Shown: positions 8,876-19,161, counted from the stretch's first letter. The stretch is 64,000 bases of DNA from Hyphomicrobiales bacterium (GCA_900473795.1 UCMT01000058.1:62001-126000); one strand, 5' to 3'. Translations and numbers: made by a program. Notes: generated by a model not told the origin, from the sequence alone.

Positions 8876-10525
8876 TTAACGGGTCAGACGCTTGTAGCTG
8901 ACGCGGCTCGGATTGACCGATTCCGGGCCGAGGCGGCGAATCTTGTCCTTCTCGTAATCCTCGAAGTTGCCTTCGAACCATTCGACATGGCTATCGCCCT
9001 CGAAGGCGAGGATATGCGTGGCAAGACGGTCGAGGAACATGCGATCGTGGCTGATGATCACAGCGCAGCCGGCGAAGTTTTCCAGGGCGATTTCCAGCGC
9101 CGCCAGCGTTTCGGTGTCGAGGTCGTTGGTCGGTTCGTCGAGCAACAGCACGTTGCCGCCGGCCTTCAGCATCTTGGCGAGGTGGACGCGGTTGCGCTGA
9201 CCGCCGGAGAGGTTGCCGACCTTCTGCTGCTGGTCCGTGCCCTTGAAGTTGAAGGCGCCGCAATAGGCGCGCGAGTTCATTTCGAGCTTGCCGAGCTTGA
9301 TGACTTCGGCGCCGCCGGAAATTTCCTCCCAGACGGTCTTGTTGCCATCCAGCGCATCGCGGCTCTGGTCGACATAGCCGAGCTTCACGGAATCGCCGAC
9401 GCGGAAGCTGCCGCTATCCGGCTTCTCCTGACCCGTGATCATCCGGAACAGGGTCGTCTTGCCGGCGCCGTTCGGTCCGATGACACCGACAATGCCACCC
9501 GGCGGCAACTTGATCGACAGGTCGTCGATCAGCACGCGATCGCCGTAACCCTTGGTGATGTTCTCAGCTTCAATGACGACCTGACCAAGACGTTCGCCGA
9601 TCGGAATGATGATCTGCGCATCGCCGAGACGCATTTTATCGGCGGCATCGACCAGTTCGTCATAGGCCTTGATACGCGCCTTTGATTTGGCCTGACGGGC
9701 TTTCGGGCTGGAAGCGATCCATTCCTGCTCGCGGCTGATCGCCTTCTGGCGGGACGCGTCCTCGCGGTTTTCCTGGGCCATGCGCTTGGCCTTGGCGAGC
9801 AGGTAGGCCGAGTAGTTGCCTTCGTAGGGAATGCTGCGGCCGCGGTCGAGTTCGAGGATCCAGCCCGTGACGTTGTCGAGGAAGTAGCGGTCGTGGGTGA
9901 TCATCATCACGGCGCCGGGATACTGGCGCAGATGGTTTTCCAGCCAGCCGATGGTTTCGGCGTCCAGATGGTTGGTCGGTTCGTCGAGCAGAAGCAGGTC
10001 GGGCTTCGACAGCAGCAGCTTGCAGAGCGCCAGGCGGCGGCGCTCACCACCCGAAAGGCTCGTCACGTCGGCGTCGCCGGGCGGGCAGCGCAGCGCGTCC
10101 ATGGCCATTTCGACCTGGCTTTCCAGATCCCAGAGGTTCTGGCCGTCGATGATGTCCTGGAGCTTCGCGCCCTCTTCCGCCGTCTCGTCGGAATAATTCA
10201 TCATCAGCTCGTTGTAGCGCTCGAGGATGGCCGTCTTGTCGGCAACGCCTTCCATGACGTTTTCCATCGCCGTCTTGTTCGGGTCGAGCTGCGGCTCCTG
10301 TGCCAGGTAGCCGACGGTCGCGCCTTCGGCGACCCAGGCTTCGCCGGTAAATTCCTTGTCGAGGCCCGCCATGATGCGCAGCACGGTCGACTTACCGGCG
10401 CCGTTCGGGCCGAGGATACCGATCTTGGCATCCGGGTAAAACGACAGATTGACATTCTCCAGCACCTTCTTGGTGCCGTAGGACTTGTTCAGCCCGGACA
10501 TATGATAGATGAATTGACGTGCCAT
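8876..10525 (-). CDS. ettA: ABC-F translation factor EttA (energy-dependent translational throttle)
   Basis: 549 residues, soluble protein with two ABC domains and no membrane segments. First domain: Walker [10 protein letters not shown], signature LSGGERRR, Walker [13 protein letters not shown]; second: [28 protein letters not shown]. Between them lies the charged P-site tRNA interaction motif region (about residues 240-300, [12 protein letters not shown]). EttA binds the ribosomal E site and gates the first elongation step according to ATP/ADP. Length and motifs match the EttA subfamily closely. It is a single-gene unit with its own terminator. Confidence 0.95.
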   Translation of the reverse strand: MARQFIYHMSGLNKSYGTKKVLENVNLSFYPDAKIGILGPNGAGKSTVLRIMAGLDKEFTGEAWVAEGATVGYLAQEPQLDPNKTAMENVMEGVADKTAILERYNELMMNYSDETAEEGAKLQDIIDGQNLWDLESQVEMAMDALRCPPGDADVTSLSGGERRRLALCKLLLSKPDLLLLDEPTNHLDAETIGWLENHLRQYPGAVMMITHDRYFLDNVTGWILELDRGRSIPYEGNYSAYLLAKAKRMAQENREDASRQKAISREQEWIASSPKARQAKSKARIKAYDELVDAADKMRLGDAQIIIPIGERLGQVVIEAENITKGYGDRVLIDDLSIKLPPGGIVGVIGPNGAGKTTLFRMITGQEKPDSGSFRVGDSVKLGYVDQSRDALDGNKTVWEEISGGAEVIKLGKLEMNSRAYCGAFNFKGTDQQQKVGNLSGGQRNRVHLAKMLKAGGNVLLLDEPTNDLDTETLAALEIALENFAGCAVIISHDRMFLDRLATHILAFEGDSHVEWFEGNFEDYEKDKIRRLGPESVNPSRVSYKRLTR

Positions 10526-10617
10526 AAAGAGACTGCTCCGACGGAATGGGATTTTGCCCGCTATGTAGGCGAATTATCCCGGCGGAGCAATGAAGAAACC
10601 GGCTTTGCCTCAGCCAT

Positions 10618-11373
10618 TCATTGAATGCCGGCGGCGTCCACGATCCCCCTGCCGCATTTGAAATCGGTATCGCCGGCAGCCAGGATCAGAGGCGACAGGC
10701 CAGCGCCGGCCGCGACATCGCCGGAAAGCCCGATCGTCAATCCGGTGATCACGCTGCGGTCAGCCGCCTTCTGGCAGCGCATCCGCACGCGGTCGCCGGC
10801 CCCCTTGCCGAAACTCGTGTCGAACGCCTGCTTGATCTCGTCTTGCGTCACCTCCTGCCCGAGGCGAGCGGTGAACAGGCTTCGCACCGCCGAGCCGTTG
10901 AGCTCGTCGAGAAGGCGTAGCTGAATGGCAAAATAGTCCTGCGCCGTGCCGCCCTGGCAGGTGCCGCTGCGCAGCCATTGATGCCGGTCGAGGCCCGATT
11001 GCGTTCCCGGCATGGCGATCAAAAGTTTCGCCTCGGTTTCCTCAGCCATCGCCAGTTGCGGCAGCTCCAGCCAGTCACCTTTCTTGTCGCGCGCCCGAAT
11101 ATCTGCCGCGACGCCACAATAACTCTTCTTCATCGGCCAGAGACCATGCAGGGAGAAATGCGTCGCGTCGTAGCGTTCGGCCGTCTGGCCGACGCATTCC
11201 TTGCGCTTCGGCCGCGTCTCGCAGAAACCCGGCTGCCAGCTGACGGCGAGAATATATTGCGTTTTTCTGCTCGGCGCCGCCTGATCATCGGCAAGCACCG
11301 GAAATGCGATCGTTGCCGCCAGCACGGCAAGTCCCGCACGGCTTAAAAAGCGTATAAACATATTCCCCTGCAT
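10618..11373 (-). CDS. Secreted RNase T2 family protein with altered second active-site motif
   Basis: 251 residues with a signal peptide (about 28 residues, ending FPVLA). CAS I motif HFSLHGLWP keeps its catalytic His. CAS II, normally HEWxKHGTC, reads HQWLRSGTC: the Glu and the second His that complete general acid/base catalysis are replaced by Gln and Ser. The cysteines are kept. Start 11373 is chosen for GGAGGG seven bases upstream; the longer frame begins with TTG. Family members degrade RNA in the periplasm (E. coli RNase I). Whether this one is active is uncertain. Confidence 0.8.
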   Translation of the reverse strand: MQGNMFIRFLSRAGLAVLAATIAFPVLADDQAAPSRKTQYILAVSWQPGFCETRPKRKECVGQTAERYDATHFSLHGLWPMKKSYCGVAADIRARDKKGDWLELPQLAMAEETEAKLLIAMPGTQSGLDRHQWLRSGTCQGGTAQDYFAIQLRLLDELNGSAVRSLFTARLGQEVTQDEIKQAFDTSFGKGAGDRVRMRCQKAADRSVITGLTIGLSGDVAAGAGLSPLILAAGDTDFKCGRGIVDAAGIQ

Positions 11374-11565
11374 GAAAAAGCCCTCCGAAAACAAGAACAA
11401 AACATGATCAATTAGAGACTAAAACGGGAAAAATGCAACCTGGAATCTATCTTCGGCCGATATTTCCTGACCTGATGCGAAACGAGCACCAAGCAGAGAT
11501 TGCCTTTCGCTGACAAATCAAGTTGATAGCAGGAACGTGCTGGAACTTCGCCTGGGAGGATACGG

Positions 11566-12501
11566 GTGTTTGCCAAGGTCGAAACGTTGCAAAGCCCGAG
11601 CGGAGCCGCGCTCGCCTGGCGCCACTGGCCGGCAGTTGCGCCGGAAAAAGGCGTGCTGATCATCAGCCACGGCCTTGCCGAACATTCCGCCCGCTATGCC
11701 CGTTTTGCCGAATTCATGGCCGGGCACGGCTTTCACGTCTATGCGCACGACCATCGCGGCCATGGCACCACCAAAGCCGGCGATGCGCCGCTCGGTCGCT
11801 ATGCACACCGGCAGGGCATCGACAAGGTCCTGTCCGATGTCAGGGCAATGCGCGACATGGCGGCCGCCAATCATTCAGGCCTTCCCCTTATCCTGTTCGG
11901 CCATTCCATGGGCGGACTGATCGCGCTCAATGCCGCAGAGGCCGATCCCGGTCTCTACGATGGGCTGGCGGTGTGGAACTCCAACTTCAATCCGGGTCTT
12001 GCCGGTCGCGCCGCGCAGGTCATTCTCGCGGCCGAAAAGATGCTGAAGGGTTCGGATGTCCCAAGCGGCCTTCTGCCGAAACTGACATTCGGGGCCTGGG
12101 CCAAGTCTATCGAGAACCGCAGGACCGAGTTCGATTGGCTGTCGCACGATGCCGCCGAAGTTGCAAAATATGTCGAGGACCCCCTCTGCGGCTTCGACGC
12201 CAGCGTCTCGCTGTGGATCGACCTCTTCGAACTTACGTTCCTCGGCGCAAGGCGGGAGCGGCTGCAACGCCTGCCCCAAAACCTGCCGGTCCATCTCGTC
12301 GGCGGTGGCGAGGATCCGGCCACCAACGGTGCCCGGGAAATCAAGTGGCTGGCCAGACGAATGCAATCCGTTGGGCTGCGAGGCGTGACGACGGTGGTCT
12401 ATCCAACGATGCGCCACGAAACGCTGAATGAAACGGAACGCGACAGCGCCATGCGGGATTTTGCCGGCTGGTGCCTGGCGGTGGTGGCACGACGGACATA
12501 A
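11566..12501 (+). CDS. Alpha/beta hydrolase, monoacylglycerol lipase / lysophospholipase type
   Basis: 311 residues, Hydrolase_4 (serine aminopeptidase S33) family. Nucleophile elbow GHSMGG at about residue 110, HGLAEHSARYARFAEFMAGHG motif near the start, and a late His in PTMRHETLNE. It would hydrolyse monoacylglycerols or lysophospholipids. The start is GTG at 11566 with GGGAGGA five bases before it. No signal peptide, so cytosolic or membrane-associated. It is a single gene; the 158 bases that follow hold no feature I can support. Confidence 0.85.
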   Translation: MFAKVETLQSPSGAALAWRHWPAVAPEKGVLIISHGLAEHSARYARFAEFMAGHGFHVYAHDHRGHGTTKAGDAPLGRYAHRQGIDKVLSDVRAMRDMAAANHSGLPLILFGHSMGGLIALNAAEADPGLYDGLAVWNSNFNPGLAGRAAQVILAAEKMLKGSDVPSGLLPKLTFGAWAKSIENRRTEFDWLSHDAAEVAKYVEDPLCGFDASVSLWIDLFELTFLGARRERLQRLPQNLPVHLVGGGEDPATNGAREIKWLARRMQSVGLRGVTTVVYPTMRHETLNETERDSAMRDFAGWCLAVVARRT

Positions 12502-12659
12502 AGAAGGTGCGGATGACCGACATTGCGGCAAAATTGGCAGTCAGCGCGATGATCATCGCGTCCGGCCTATAACCGCAGGATCGACAAGGGCGCCGGTCTA
12601 GCACCGACATCACCTTTAATCTGACAAAACAGTTTTCACGAGCTTTGGGAGGAGCGGAC

Positions 12660-14306
12660 ATGAAGACAGGCGGGGAACTGATCGTCGAGGCGCTGAAGGC
12701 GAATGGCGTCAAGCGGATTTCCTGTGTGCCGGGCGAAAGCTATCTGGCGGTGCTCGATGCGCTTTACGATACCGACATAGACGTGGTGGTCTGCCGCCAG
12801 GAGGGCGGTGCGGCGATGATGGCGGATGCCTGGGGCCGTCTTACCGGCGAACCGGGCATCTGCATGGTGACCCGCGGCCCCGGTGCCATGAATGCGTCCG
12901 CGGGCTTGCATATCTCCCGCCAGGATTCGATTCCGATGATCCTGTTCATCGGCCAGGTGCAGCGCGACGCCCGCGAGCGCGAGGCCTTTCAGGAAATCGA
13001 ATATCGTCGCGCCTTCACCGAAATCGCCAAATGGGTTGGCGAGATCGACGACCCCGCTCGCATACCCGAATTCGTCACCCGCGCCTTCGCCATCGCCACC
13101 TCCGGCCGCCCCGGCCCGGTGGTACTGACCTTGCCGGAGGACGTGCTGACGCAGAAGACCGAGGCGCCGGCCGCCAAACCCTATCAGCCTGTCGAAAGCC
13201 ATCCCGGCAGCGGCCAGATCAAGGCGCTCGAAGGCCTGCTGGCTAAGGCCGAGCGCCCGATCGCCATTCTCGGCGGTACGCGCTGGAGCGAACAGGCCAT
13301 CCGGCAATTCCAGGCATTTGCGGAACGGTTCAAGCTGCCGGTCGGCTGCTCCTTCCGCCGGCAGATGCTGTTTGATCACCTTCATCCGAACTATGCCGGC
13401 GATGTCGGCATCGGCATCAATCCGGCGCTCGCCAAGGAAATCCGCGAGGCGGACCTTGTGCTTCTGATCGGTGGCCGCTTCTCCGAAATGCCCTCGTCCG
13501 GATATACGTTGCTTGACGTGCCCTACCCGCGCCAGACGCTGGTGCATGTCCATCCCGACCCCGGCGAACTCGGCCGCGTCTACCGTCCGGACCTTGCGAT
13601 GGCGGCGGCGCCCGCCGACTTCACGGCTGCCTTGGACGACCTGAAGCCGGCCGCACCGCCGGCATGGCACGATCGCACCACGGCGATGCACCAGGCCTAT
13701 CTAACCTGGTCCACACCGCCGGAAACCGGCCCCGGCGATGTGCTGATGGGACCGATCATGCAATACATCGAGGCGAACACGGCCGAGGATACGATCTTCA
13801 CCAACGGTGCCGGCAACTATGCAACGTGGCTGCATCGCTTCCACCGCTTCCGCCGCTTCAACACGCAGGCTGCGCCGACATCGGGCTCGATGGGCTATGG
13901 CCTGCCGGCGGCCGTCGCGGCAAAACATCTCTTTCCCGCACGCGAAGTGATCTGCTTTGCCGGTGACGGCTGCTTCCTGATGCACGGACAGGAATTCGCA
14001 ACCGCCATACGCTACAATCTGCCGATCATCACGCTTGTCATCAACAACGGCATCTACGGCACGATCCGCATGCATCAGGAGCGGGAATATCCCGGCCGAG
14101 TGAGTGGAACCGATCTCACCAATCCGGATTTTGCCGCCTATGCCCGCACTTTTGGCGGACATGGCGAGCGCGTGGAAAAGACGCAGGAATTTGCCGGCGC
14201 TTTCGAACGGGCGCGGCGGAGCGGCAAGCCGTCGATCATCGAGATCAGGCTCGATCCGGAGGCGATCACGCCAACGCGGACGTTGAGCCAGATCAGAAAC
14301 GGCTAG
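12660..14306 (+). CDS. Thiamine diphosphate-dependent enzyme, acetolactate-synthase-like
   Basis: 548 residues with the three ThDP-enzyme domains: N-terminal pyrimidine-binding domain with the catalytic Glu in CRQEGGAAMMADAWGRLTG, a central domain (about 190-330), and the C-terminal pyrophosphate domain with GDGCFLMHGQE...NLPIITLVINN as the metal/ThDP motif. The ATG at 12660 follows GGGAGG at six bases; the earlier TTG frame start is less likely. No small regulatory subunit (ilvH) is adjacent, and it is not the usual ilvBH locus, so it may be a catabolic decarboxylase or carboligase rather than biosynthetic AHAS. Substrate not assignable. Confidence 0.85.
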   Translation: MKTGGELIVEALKANGVKRISCVPGESYLAVLDALYDTDIDVVVCRQEGGAAMMADAWGRLTGEPGICMVTRGPGAMNASAGLHISRQDSIPMILFIGQVQRDAREREAFQEIEYRRAFTEIAKWVGEIDDPARIPEFVTRAFAIATSGRPGPVVLTLPEDVLTQKTEAPAAKPYQPVESHPGSGQIKALEGLLAKAERPIAILGGTRWSEQAIRQFQAFAERFKLPVGCSFRRQMLFDHLHPNYAGDVGIGINPALAKEIREADLVLLIGGRFSEMPSSGYTLLDVPYPRQTLVHVHPDPGELGRVYRPDLAMAAAPADFTAALDDLKPAAPPAWHDRTTAMHQAYLTWSTPPETGPGDVLMGPIMQYIEANTAEDTIFTNGAGNYATWLHRFHRFRRFNTQAAPTSGSMGYGLPAAVAAKHLFPAREVICFAGDGCFLMHGQEFATAIRYNLPIITLVINNGIYGTIRMHQEREYPGRVSGTDLTNPDFAAYARTFGGHGERVEKTQEFAGAFERARRSGKPSIIEIRLDPEAITPTRTLSQIRNG

Positions 14307-14318
14307 GCTCTCAAAGGA

Positions 14319-14350
14319 AACGGCGCGCGATCGAAAGGACACGCGCCGTT
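14319..14350. terminator. Hairpin between convergent genes
   Basis: Stem AACGGCGCG (14319-14327) with CGCGCCGTT (14342-14350) between two convergent coding regions; no strong T run on either side, so it may act as a bidirectional terminator or 3' stabiliser. Confidence 0.5.
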
Positions 14351-14360
14351 CCAGACTATG

Positions 14361-14699
14361 TCAGCCGCGAATGTGCTGGGTCTGCTGATACACATTGGTC
14401 GAGCGGGCGCCGGAGCGGCAATAGCCGAGCATCGGCCTCTCGAACGTATCCAGCGCATCGACCATCTCGCGCACGGCATCTGCCGTCACGCCCATCGGGC
14501 CGACCGGAATATGGGTGATGTCGAGGCCGAGTTCCTTGGCGCGGGCGGCGATGGTTTCGAACTGCGGCTGGTCCGGCTGCTCGAAGTCCGGGCGGTGGCA
14601 GACGATCGACTTGAATCCCATCGCCTTGATCGCATCGAGGTCTTCGACGGAAATCTGTCCGGTGACCGAATATTCATCGTTGATCTGGCGAATGTCCAT
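14361..14699 (-). CDS. TIGR01244 / DUF442 phosphatase-fold protein
   Basis: 112 residues, beta-lactamase-hydrolase-like family. It resembles a small dual-specificity phosphatase: the loop CRSGARS near residue 95 matches the CX5R active-site signature with a neighbouring Ser. In some bacteria this domain is fused to a persulfide-dioxygenase-like hydrolase (Blh), implicated in sulfide/biofilm physiology; here it stands alone. No partner gene is adjacent, so a precise role is not claimed. Confidence 0.8.
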   Translation of the reverse strand: MDIRQINDEYSVTGQISVEDLDAIKAMGFKSIVCHRPDFEQPDQPQFETIAARAKELGLDITHIPVGPMGVTADAVREMVDALDTFERPMLGYCRSGARSTNVYQQTQHIRG

Positions 14700-14775
14700 G
14701 GGAAAACCTTCCTGAAAATGGTGTCCGCACTGATGTAAGACCGCCAGCCTGAGGCGTCAATCGCAAAGCCGGTTT

Positions 14776-15630
14776 TCAGCGGATCTGGAAAGCCAATGCG
14801 TAGTCCACCGCCTCTCCCGCAGCGAGCATCGGCATTTCACCCGCGGCCGCAAGATCGGTTCGCCTGGCAATCCGGTGCGACACCGGCTCGATGCTGATGA
14901 CGTTGGCCGACCCGCGCTGACACCGCCACATCTGCAGGAACGGCAAGGTTGCTGTTGAAAACCTCACGATCAGCGAGCGGCCGGACAAGGCCTCGAAAGG
15001 ACCGAGGCTCACCTGCGCCCAGCCGTCATCCGCCGTCTCGGCGGCCGGCAGACAGAAATGCGCGCTTTCGCCCTCGCCGAACCGCCACGGTTGCCGCTCG
15101 TCGCCAAACATCGTCCCGCCGATATGCGTTTCCTCCCCGAGCAACGAGCCGCTTATGTTCATGTGATACATCAGCATCGGGGCGAACGGTTTGGGCCCGG
15201 TGTTGGTCACCCGGTCCGACAGCAAGACCTCTGCCTCGTCCCGGCTGATCGACCAGCGCCGCGTCACCAGCGCCGTTCCGCCATTGGCAAGCAGAACCTC
15301 GGTTTCGGCAAAACATTCCGGCGATTCGCCCGGGGCCGACATGTCCGTCCGCCGCACCGGCGTGCCGCAAAGCGAACCGTGCAACGGAAACCGTCGCCCG
15401 TCATCGAAACCTTCGACCGGTTCCGGATGGCGGATATGGTCTGGACCGCAGGTAAAGAAGAAGCCCTGCAGCGCCTGATCGATGCGCCGGTCGCCGTCCG
15501 AGGGTATCGCGGTACCCGGCGAAATATCGACGCCGTCGACGACAAAGGCGCCGATATCCAGCGCCGATTGGCGGTCGAGCAGGATCTGGAATTCACTTTC
15601 CTGGTCCCTCCCGGACATCGTGATCGGCAT
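14776..15630 (-). CDS. Aldose 1-epimerase-like protein (DUF4432)
   Basis: 284 residues, galactose-mutarotase fold as judged by FFFTCGPDHIRHP, the HGSLCGTPVR segment and late EPVSHR. DUF4432 proteins are annotated as aldose epimerase relatives and probably bind a sugar. Start 15630 is preferred over 15651 because GGGGGAG lies about eight bases upstream. It is a single gene; function beyond carbohydrate binding or epimerisation is unknown. Confidence 0.75.
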   Translation of the reverse strand: MPITMSGRDQESEFQILLDRQSALDIGAFVVDGVDISPGTAIPSDGDRRIDQALQGFFFTCGPDHIRHPEPVEGFDDGRRFPLHGSLCGTPVRRTDMSAPGESPECFAETEVLLANGGTALVTRRWSISRDEAEVLLSDRVTNTGPKPFAPMLMYHMNISGSLLGEETHIGGTMFGDERQPWRFGEGESAHFCLPAAETADDGWAQVSLGPFEALSGRSLIVRFSTATLPFLQMWRCQRGSANVISIEPVSHRIARRTDLAAAGEMPMLAAGEAVDYALAFQIR

Positions 15631-15846
15631 CGAACATCTCCCCCGGCGCATGAGTCGGCGGGAACCGCCGACAATCAGTCCCGGGAATCTACCGCAAAGA
15701 AAGCGGCAAATCTTCTGCTTGAAACGGGCAACCCACCGAATTAAATGGATTTTAGGGAACTGTTCATGATGAATTCAGTTTATTCATATTACCGTCCCAT
15801 TTGATTTGTAGGCCCCGACCACAACCGCCAGACTATAGGTTTCATC

Positions 15847-17208
15847 GTGACGCTTGTTTCCCGAACCGGAATTGCCCTCCTCGCTGCCGCAAGCATGCTC
15901 GCCCTTGCCTCTGCGGCAAAGGCGCAGGACGGCTTCGGCCGCTTGCCGGCCAATGCGGTTCTCGTCACGCCGGAAGGCGAAATTCTCGATTATCTGCCTG
16001 AAGGCGACGTGCAGATGATGCGCGACCGCCGTGGCCGCACAGTGCTGGTCGATTCCTGGGGCAATATCGTGGCGACCGTGATGGGCAACGGCCGGCAACG
16101 CAACGAGGCGCGCCTCCGCGAAATGAACCGTGACTACTCCGATCAGGGTTTCGGAGTTTCCGAGCCGGAAGATCCCGAGCAGGGCTTTTCAGAGCCGGGC
16201 GACGTCACCGCGTCCATACCCGACTACCGCGATGCGACGCCGCCGAGTGTCGAGCGTCAGGAACTGCCCAACGAGTATTCGGCGCCTCTGGACGAAAACG
16301 ACATGGAAGCCCTGCCGCGGGAGGAACGCCAGACCCTGCCCCCGGCTGCACAGATCATGAAGAAATCCAGCGCCGAAATCACGGCCCTGCAGGTGTTTCT
16401 CGACCGCGAAGGATTTTCTCCCGGCGTGATCGACGGCAAGAACGGCTCGAACGTCACCAAGGCGATCGAGGCCTGGCAGCAGGCGACGGGCGAGACGCTG
16501 GATCCGAACAACACCGATGACATCATGGAACGGCTGCGCTTCTCCGGCGGGCTGCCGATCACGACCTACACGATCACCGCCTCAGATGCCGCCGGGCCTT
16601 ATGTCGCCGCCATTCCGGAAGACTATGCGCACAAGGCTGCTCTTCCGCATCTGTCCTTCACCTCCACGGTGGAAATGCTCGGCGAAAAGTTCCACATGGA
16701 CGAAGCCTATCTCCGGGAGTTGAACCCCGGCGTCGATTTCACGATTCCCGGCACGATCATCAAGGTGATCAACCCCGGGGAAATGAAGAAGGGCAAGGTT
16801 ACCCGCATCGTGGCCGACAAATACCGCAAGCAGGTCTTTGCCTATGACGAGGCCGGCACGCTGATTGCCGCTTATCCGGCAACGATCGGCTCGTCCGACA
16901 CGCCATCACCCTCGGGAACCGTGCAGGTCGATCGCATCGCATTCGATCCCGGCTATACCTACAATCCGAAAATCAACTTCAAGCAGGGGGAGAATGACAA
17001 GATACTGACCCTGCAGCCCGGTCCGAACGGACCGGTCGGAACGGTCTGGATCGCCCTGTCGAAGCCGACCTATGGCATTCACGGAACGCCGGAACCCTCG
17101 AAGATCGGCAAGACCCAAAGCCATGGCTGCGTACGCCTAACCAATTGGGATGCCACAGAGCTCGCCAAGATGGTTAGTGTCGGGACCACCGTCGAATTCC
17201 TCGACTAA
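15847..17208 (+). CDS. Secreted L,D-transpeptidase with peptidoglycan-binding domain
   Basis: 453 residues starting at GTG, signal peptide about 26 residues (LALASAAKAQ). A proline/acid-rich linker (about 100-170) leads to a PG_binding_1 domain (ITALQVFLDREGFSPGVIDG, about 178-225), then a YkuD catalytic domain (about 315-453) with HGTPEP and the catalytic SHGCVRLTNWD. It would make 3-3 cross-links or attach proteins to peptidoglycan in the periplasm. A LysM-like stretch may lie between (VEMLGEKFHMDEAYLRELNPG). Length is larger than minimal ErfK proteins. Confidence 0.9.
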   Translation: MTLVSRTGIALLAAASMLALASAAKAQDGFGRLPANAVLVTPEGEILDYLPEGDVQMMRDRRGRTVLVDSWGNIVATVMGNGRQRNEARLREMNRDYSDQGFGVSEPEDPEQGFSEPGDVTASIPDYRDATPPSVERQELPNEYSAPLDENDMEALPREERQTLPPAAQIMKKSSAEITALQVFLDREGFSPGVIDGKNGSNVTKAIEAWQQATGETLDPNNTDDIMERLRFSGGLPITTYTITASDAAGPYVAAIPEDYAHKAALPHLSFTSTVEMLGEKFHMDEAYLRELNPGVDFTIPGTIIKVINPGEMKKGKVTRIVADKYRKQVFAYDEAGTLIAAYPATIGSSDTPSPSGTVQVDRIAFDPGYTYNPKINFKQGENDKILTLQPGPNGPVGTVWIALSKPTYGIHGTPEPSKIGKTQSHGCVRLTNWDATELAKMVSVGTTVEFLD

Positions 17209-17563
17209 AAAATTTGCACATCCTCCTCCATTTGGGGGAGTAAAGACGCTCAAAACCTGTTAAAAATAAGGGGTATTGGGAGCGCTGGGGATCAGCCGAT
17301 AGCGCGCCTGGCGGTTTTCAGCACGAAAACATTCACCGAGGGCTCACGCCACCCGGCCAGAGTGATATTGGGCACACTTTCGGGAGATGGAACAGGGGGT
17401 CGCGGTGCGTAGCTTGGAGCGCCGCGGCCCCAAACCGTTTGAGCGGTTTCCTGCATCCCTGGGCTTCATGACCTCATCATGTTTTATCATTAAAAAACAT
17501 TGCAGCAATGTTCTATCTGTCGGAAGAAAGTAAGTTCAATTTCGACAGACGAGGAACGCCGTG
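17209..17563. other. 355-base intergenic region
   Basis: No coding frame is convincing. A short hairpin CTCCTCC/GGGGGAG lies just after the transpeptidase stop (about 17224-17241), and a second, AAACCG-N6-CGGTTT, at about 17433-17450. The last 90 bases are AT-rich and probably contain the promoter of the oxidoreductase gene. No known RNA family recognised. Confidence 0.4.
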
Positions 17564-18853
17564 ATGGCCGCCGAACGCTCCCTTCCCAACCTTTGGCATG
17601 CCACGGCGCCTGCGGCTCCCGAGACCCGGCCGCTGGCAAGCGATATCACCGTCGATGTCGCGGTGATCGGCGGCGGCTTCACCGGTCTTTCGGCAGCCCT
17701 TCATCTCGCCGAAAAGGGCGTGAAAGTCGCCGTCGCCGAGGCGAAGATGATCGGCTTCGGCGGTTCGGGCCGCAATGTCGGTCTCGTCAATGCCGGCATG
17801 TGGACGAAACCCGACGATCTCATTGCAACGCTTGGCGCCGAAGCCGGCACGCGTCTGCTCACCGAACTCGGCGATGGGCCGTCCGTGGTCTACGATCTGG
17901 TCGCCAAGCACGAGATCCAATGCGAGGCGGTCCGCAACGGCACGCTGCACATGGCTGTCGGCGCCGAAGGCCTGGCGGAACTCAGGGATCGGGAGACGCA
18001 GTGGAAGAAATTCGGCGCGCCTGTCGAGGTGCTGTCCGCCGAACGTGCCAAGACGCTGACGGGTGCGGAAGGATTCGCTGGCGCCCTGCTCGACCGGCGC
18101 GCCGGCACGATCCAGCCGCTCGCCTATGCCCGCGGCCTTTCCCGCGCCGCACTCGCAGCCGGGGCCGAAATCTATACCGAGACGCCGTTGCTCGCCGCGG
18201 AGCGCAAGGGTGACGGCTGGAAGTTGACGATGCCGGGCGGCTCGATCACCGCGAAAAGCGTGATCCTCGCCACCAATGCCTATGGCAAGCTCATCGAACG
18301 CACACCCTGGACCGCCCATACGGAAGAACTGACCATCCTGCCCTTTTTCCAGTTCGCCACCGAACCGCTCAGCGACAATATTGCCCGCAGCATCCTGCCG
18401 GAGCGGCAGGGCTGCTGGGATACCGGTCTTGTGATGACGTCGTTCCGGATGGACCAGCAGAATCGGCTGATCTTCGGCAGCATCGGCCGGTTGGACGCGC
18501 TGGCGAAAGGAACGCACCGCGCCTTCGTCAAACGCTCGCTGCGCAAGCTTTTCCCGATGATCGGCGATCTCCGGCTGGAATACTGGTGGGACGGCCGCAT
18601 CGGCATGACCACCAACAACCTGCCGCAGATGCATGTGATGGCGCCGAACGTGTTTTCGATCAGCGGCTATAACGGCCGTGGCATCGCGCCGGGCACGGTC
18701 TTCGGCCGGGCGCTTGCCAATCACGTCACCGGCGAGCCGAATGCCCTGCCGCTGGCCGAAACACCGGTGACACCCGATCCATGGCGCAACCTCAAGTCGG
18801 CATTCTATCACGCCGGCGCCCAGGCCAAGCACTTCATCGACCGTCGTTTCTGA
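17564..18853 (+). CDS. FAD-dependent oxidoreductase, DAO / gamma-glutamylputrescine oxidase-like
   Basis: 429 residues. FAD-binding Rossmann motif VAVIGGGFTGLSAALHLAEKG at about residue 30, and the closing FAD contact SGYNGRGIAPGT near 365. The N-terminal NLWHATAPAAPETRPL is typical of the OrdL/PuuB group, which oxidises secondary amines or gamma-glutamylated amines to aldehydes with H2O2 release. ATG at 17564 is preferred over GTG 17561 because GAGG lies nine bases before it. It could serve the gamma-glutamylation cluster 3 kb downstream, but it is transcribed separately, so that link is inference. Confidence 0.85.
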   Translation: MAAERSLPNLWHATAPAAPETRPLASDITVDVAVIGGGFTGLSAALHLAEKGVKVAVAEAKMIGFGGSGRNVGLVNAGMWTKPDDLIATLGAEAGTRLLTELGDGPSVVYDLVAKHEIQCEAVRNGTLHMAVGAEGLAELRDRETQWKKFGAPVEVLSAERAKTLTGAEGFAGALLDRRAGTIQPLAYARGLSRAALAAGAEIYTETPLLAAERKGDGWKLTMPGGSITAKSVILATNAYGKLIERTPWTAHTEELTILPFFQFATEPLSDNIARSILPERQGCWDTGLVMTSFRMDQQNRLIFGSIGRLDALAKGTHRAFVKRSLRKLFPMIGDLRLEYWWDGRIGMTTNNLPQMHVMAPNVFSISGYNGRGIAPGTVFGRALANHVTGEPNALPLAETPVTPDPWRNLKSAFYHAGAQAKHFIDRRF

Positions 18854-18957
18854 ATCGGAATATTCGGCAAATCGAACGCCGGCTATTCGTCTTTTCCCAC
18901 CGAATGGAACCTTTCACCGGCTGTCCTGTTGAGGAAAAGGGATGAAAGGAGCCAGAT

Positions 18958-19161
18958 ATGGAACAGAAGACACCCAAACCCGGCCCTGCAGGAACAACCG
19001 AACAGTCGCCCCGGTGGGAGGGGCCGGAAGAGACCCGGCCGCGCGGTTATCTGCCCGCTAAAGACAATCCCGCGACAGCACGCGATGCGCACGGCGCGAA
19101 CCTGAACGATCCCGACCGTAGCAAGGCAACGGACGTCGCCAAGACAAAGGGAGATCGCTGA
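18958..19161 (+). CDS. Small hydrophilic protein of unknown function
   Basis: 67 residues, rich in Pro, Lys, Asp and Thr with no hydrophobic core (begins MEQKTPKPGPAGTTEQ), probably disordered. A good AAAGGAG precedes the ATG by eight bases. Its stop overlaps the next start by one base, so the two small genes form an operon. I do not recognise a family. Confidence 0.65.
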   Translation: MEQKTPKPGPAGTTEQSPRWEGPEETRPRGYLPAKDNPATARDAHGANLNDPDRSKATDVAKTKGDR

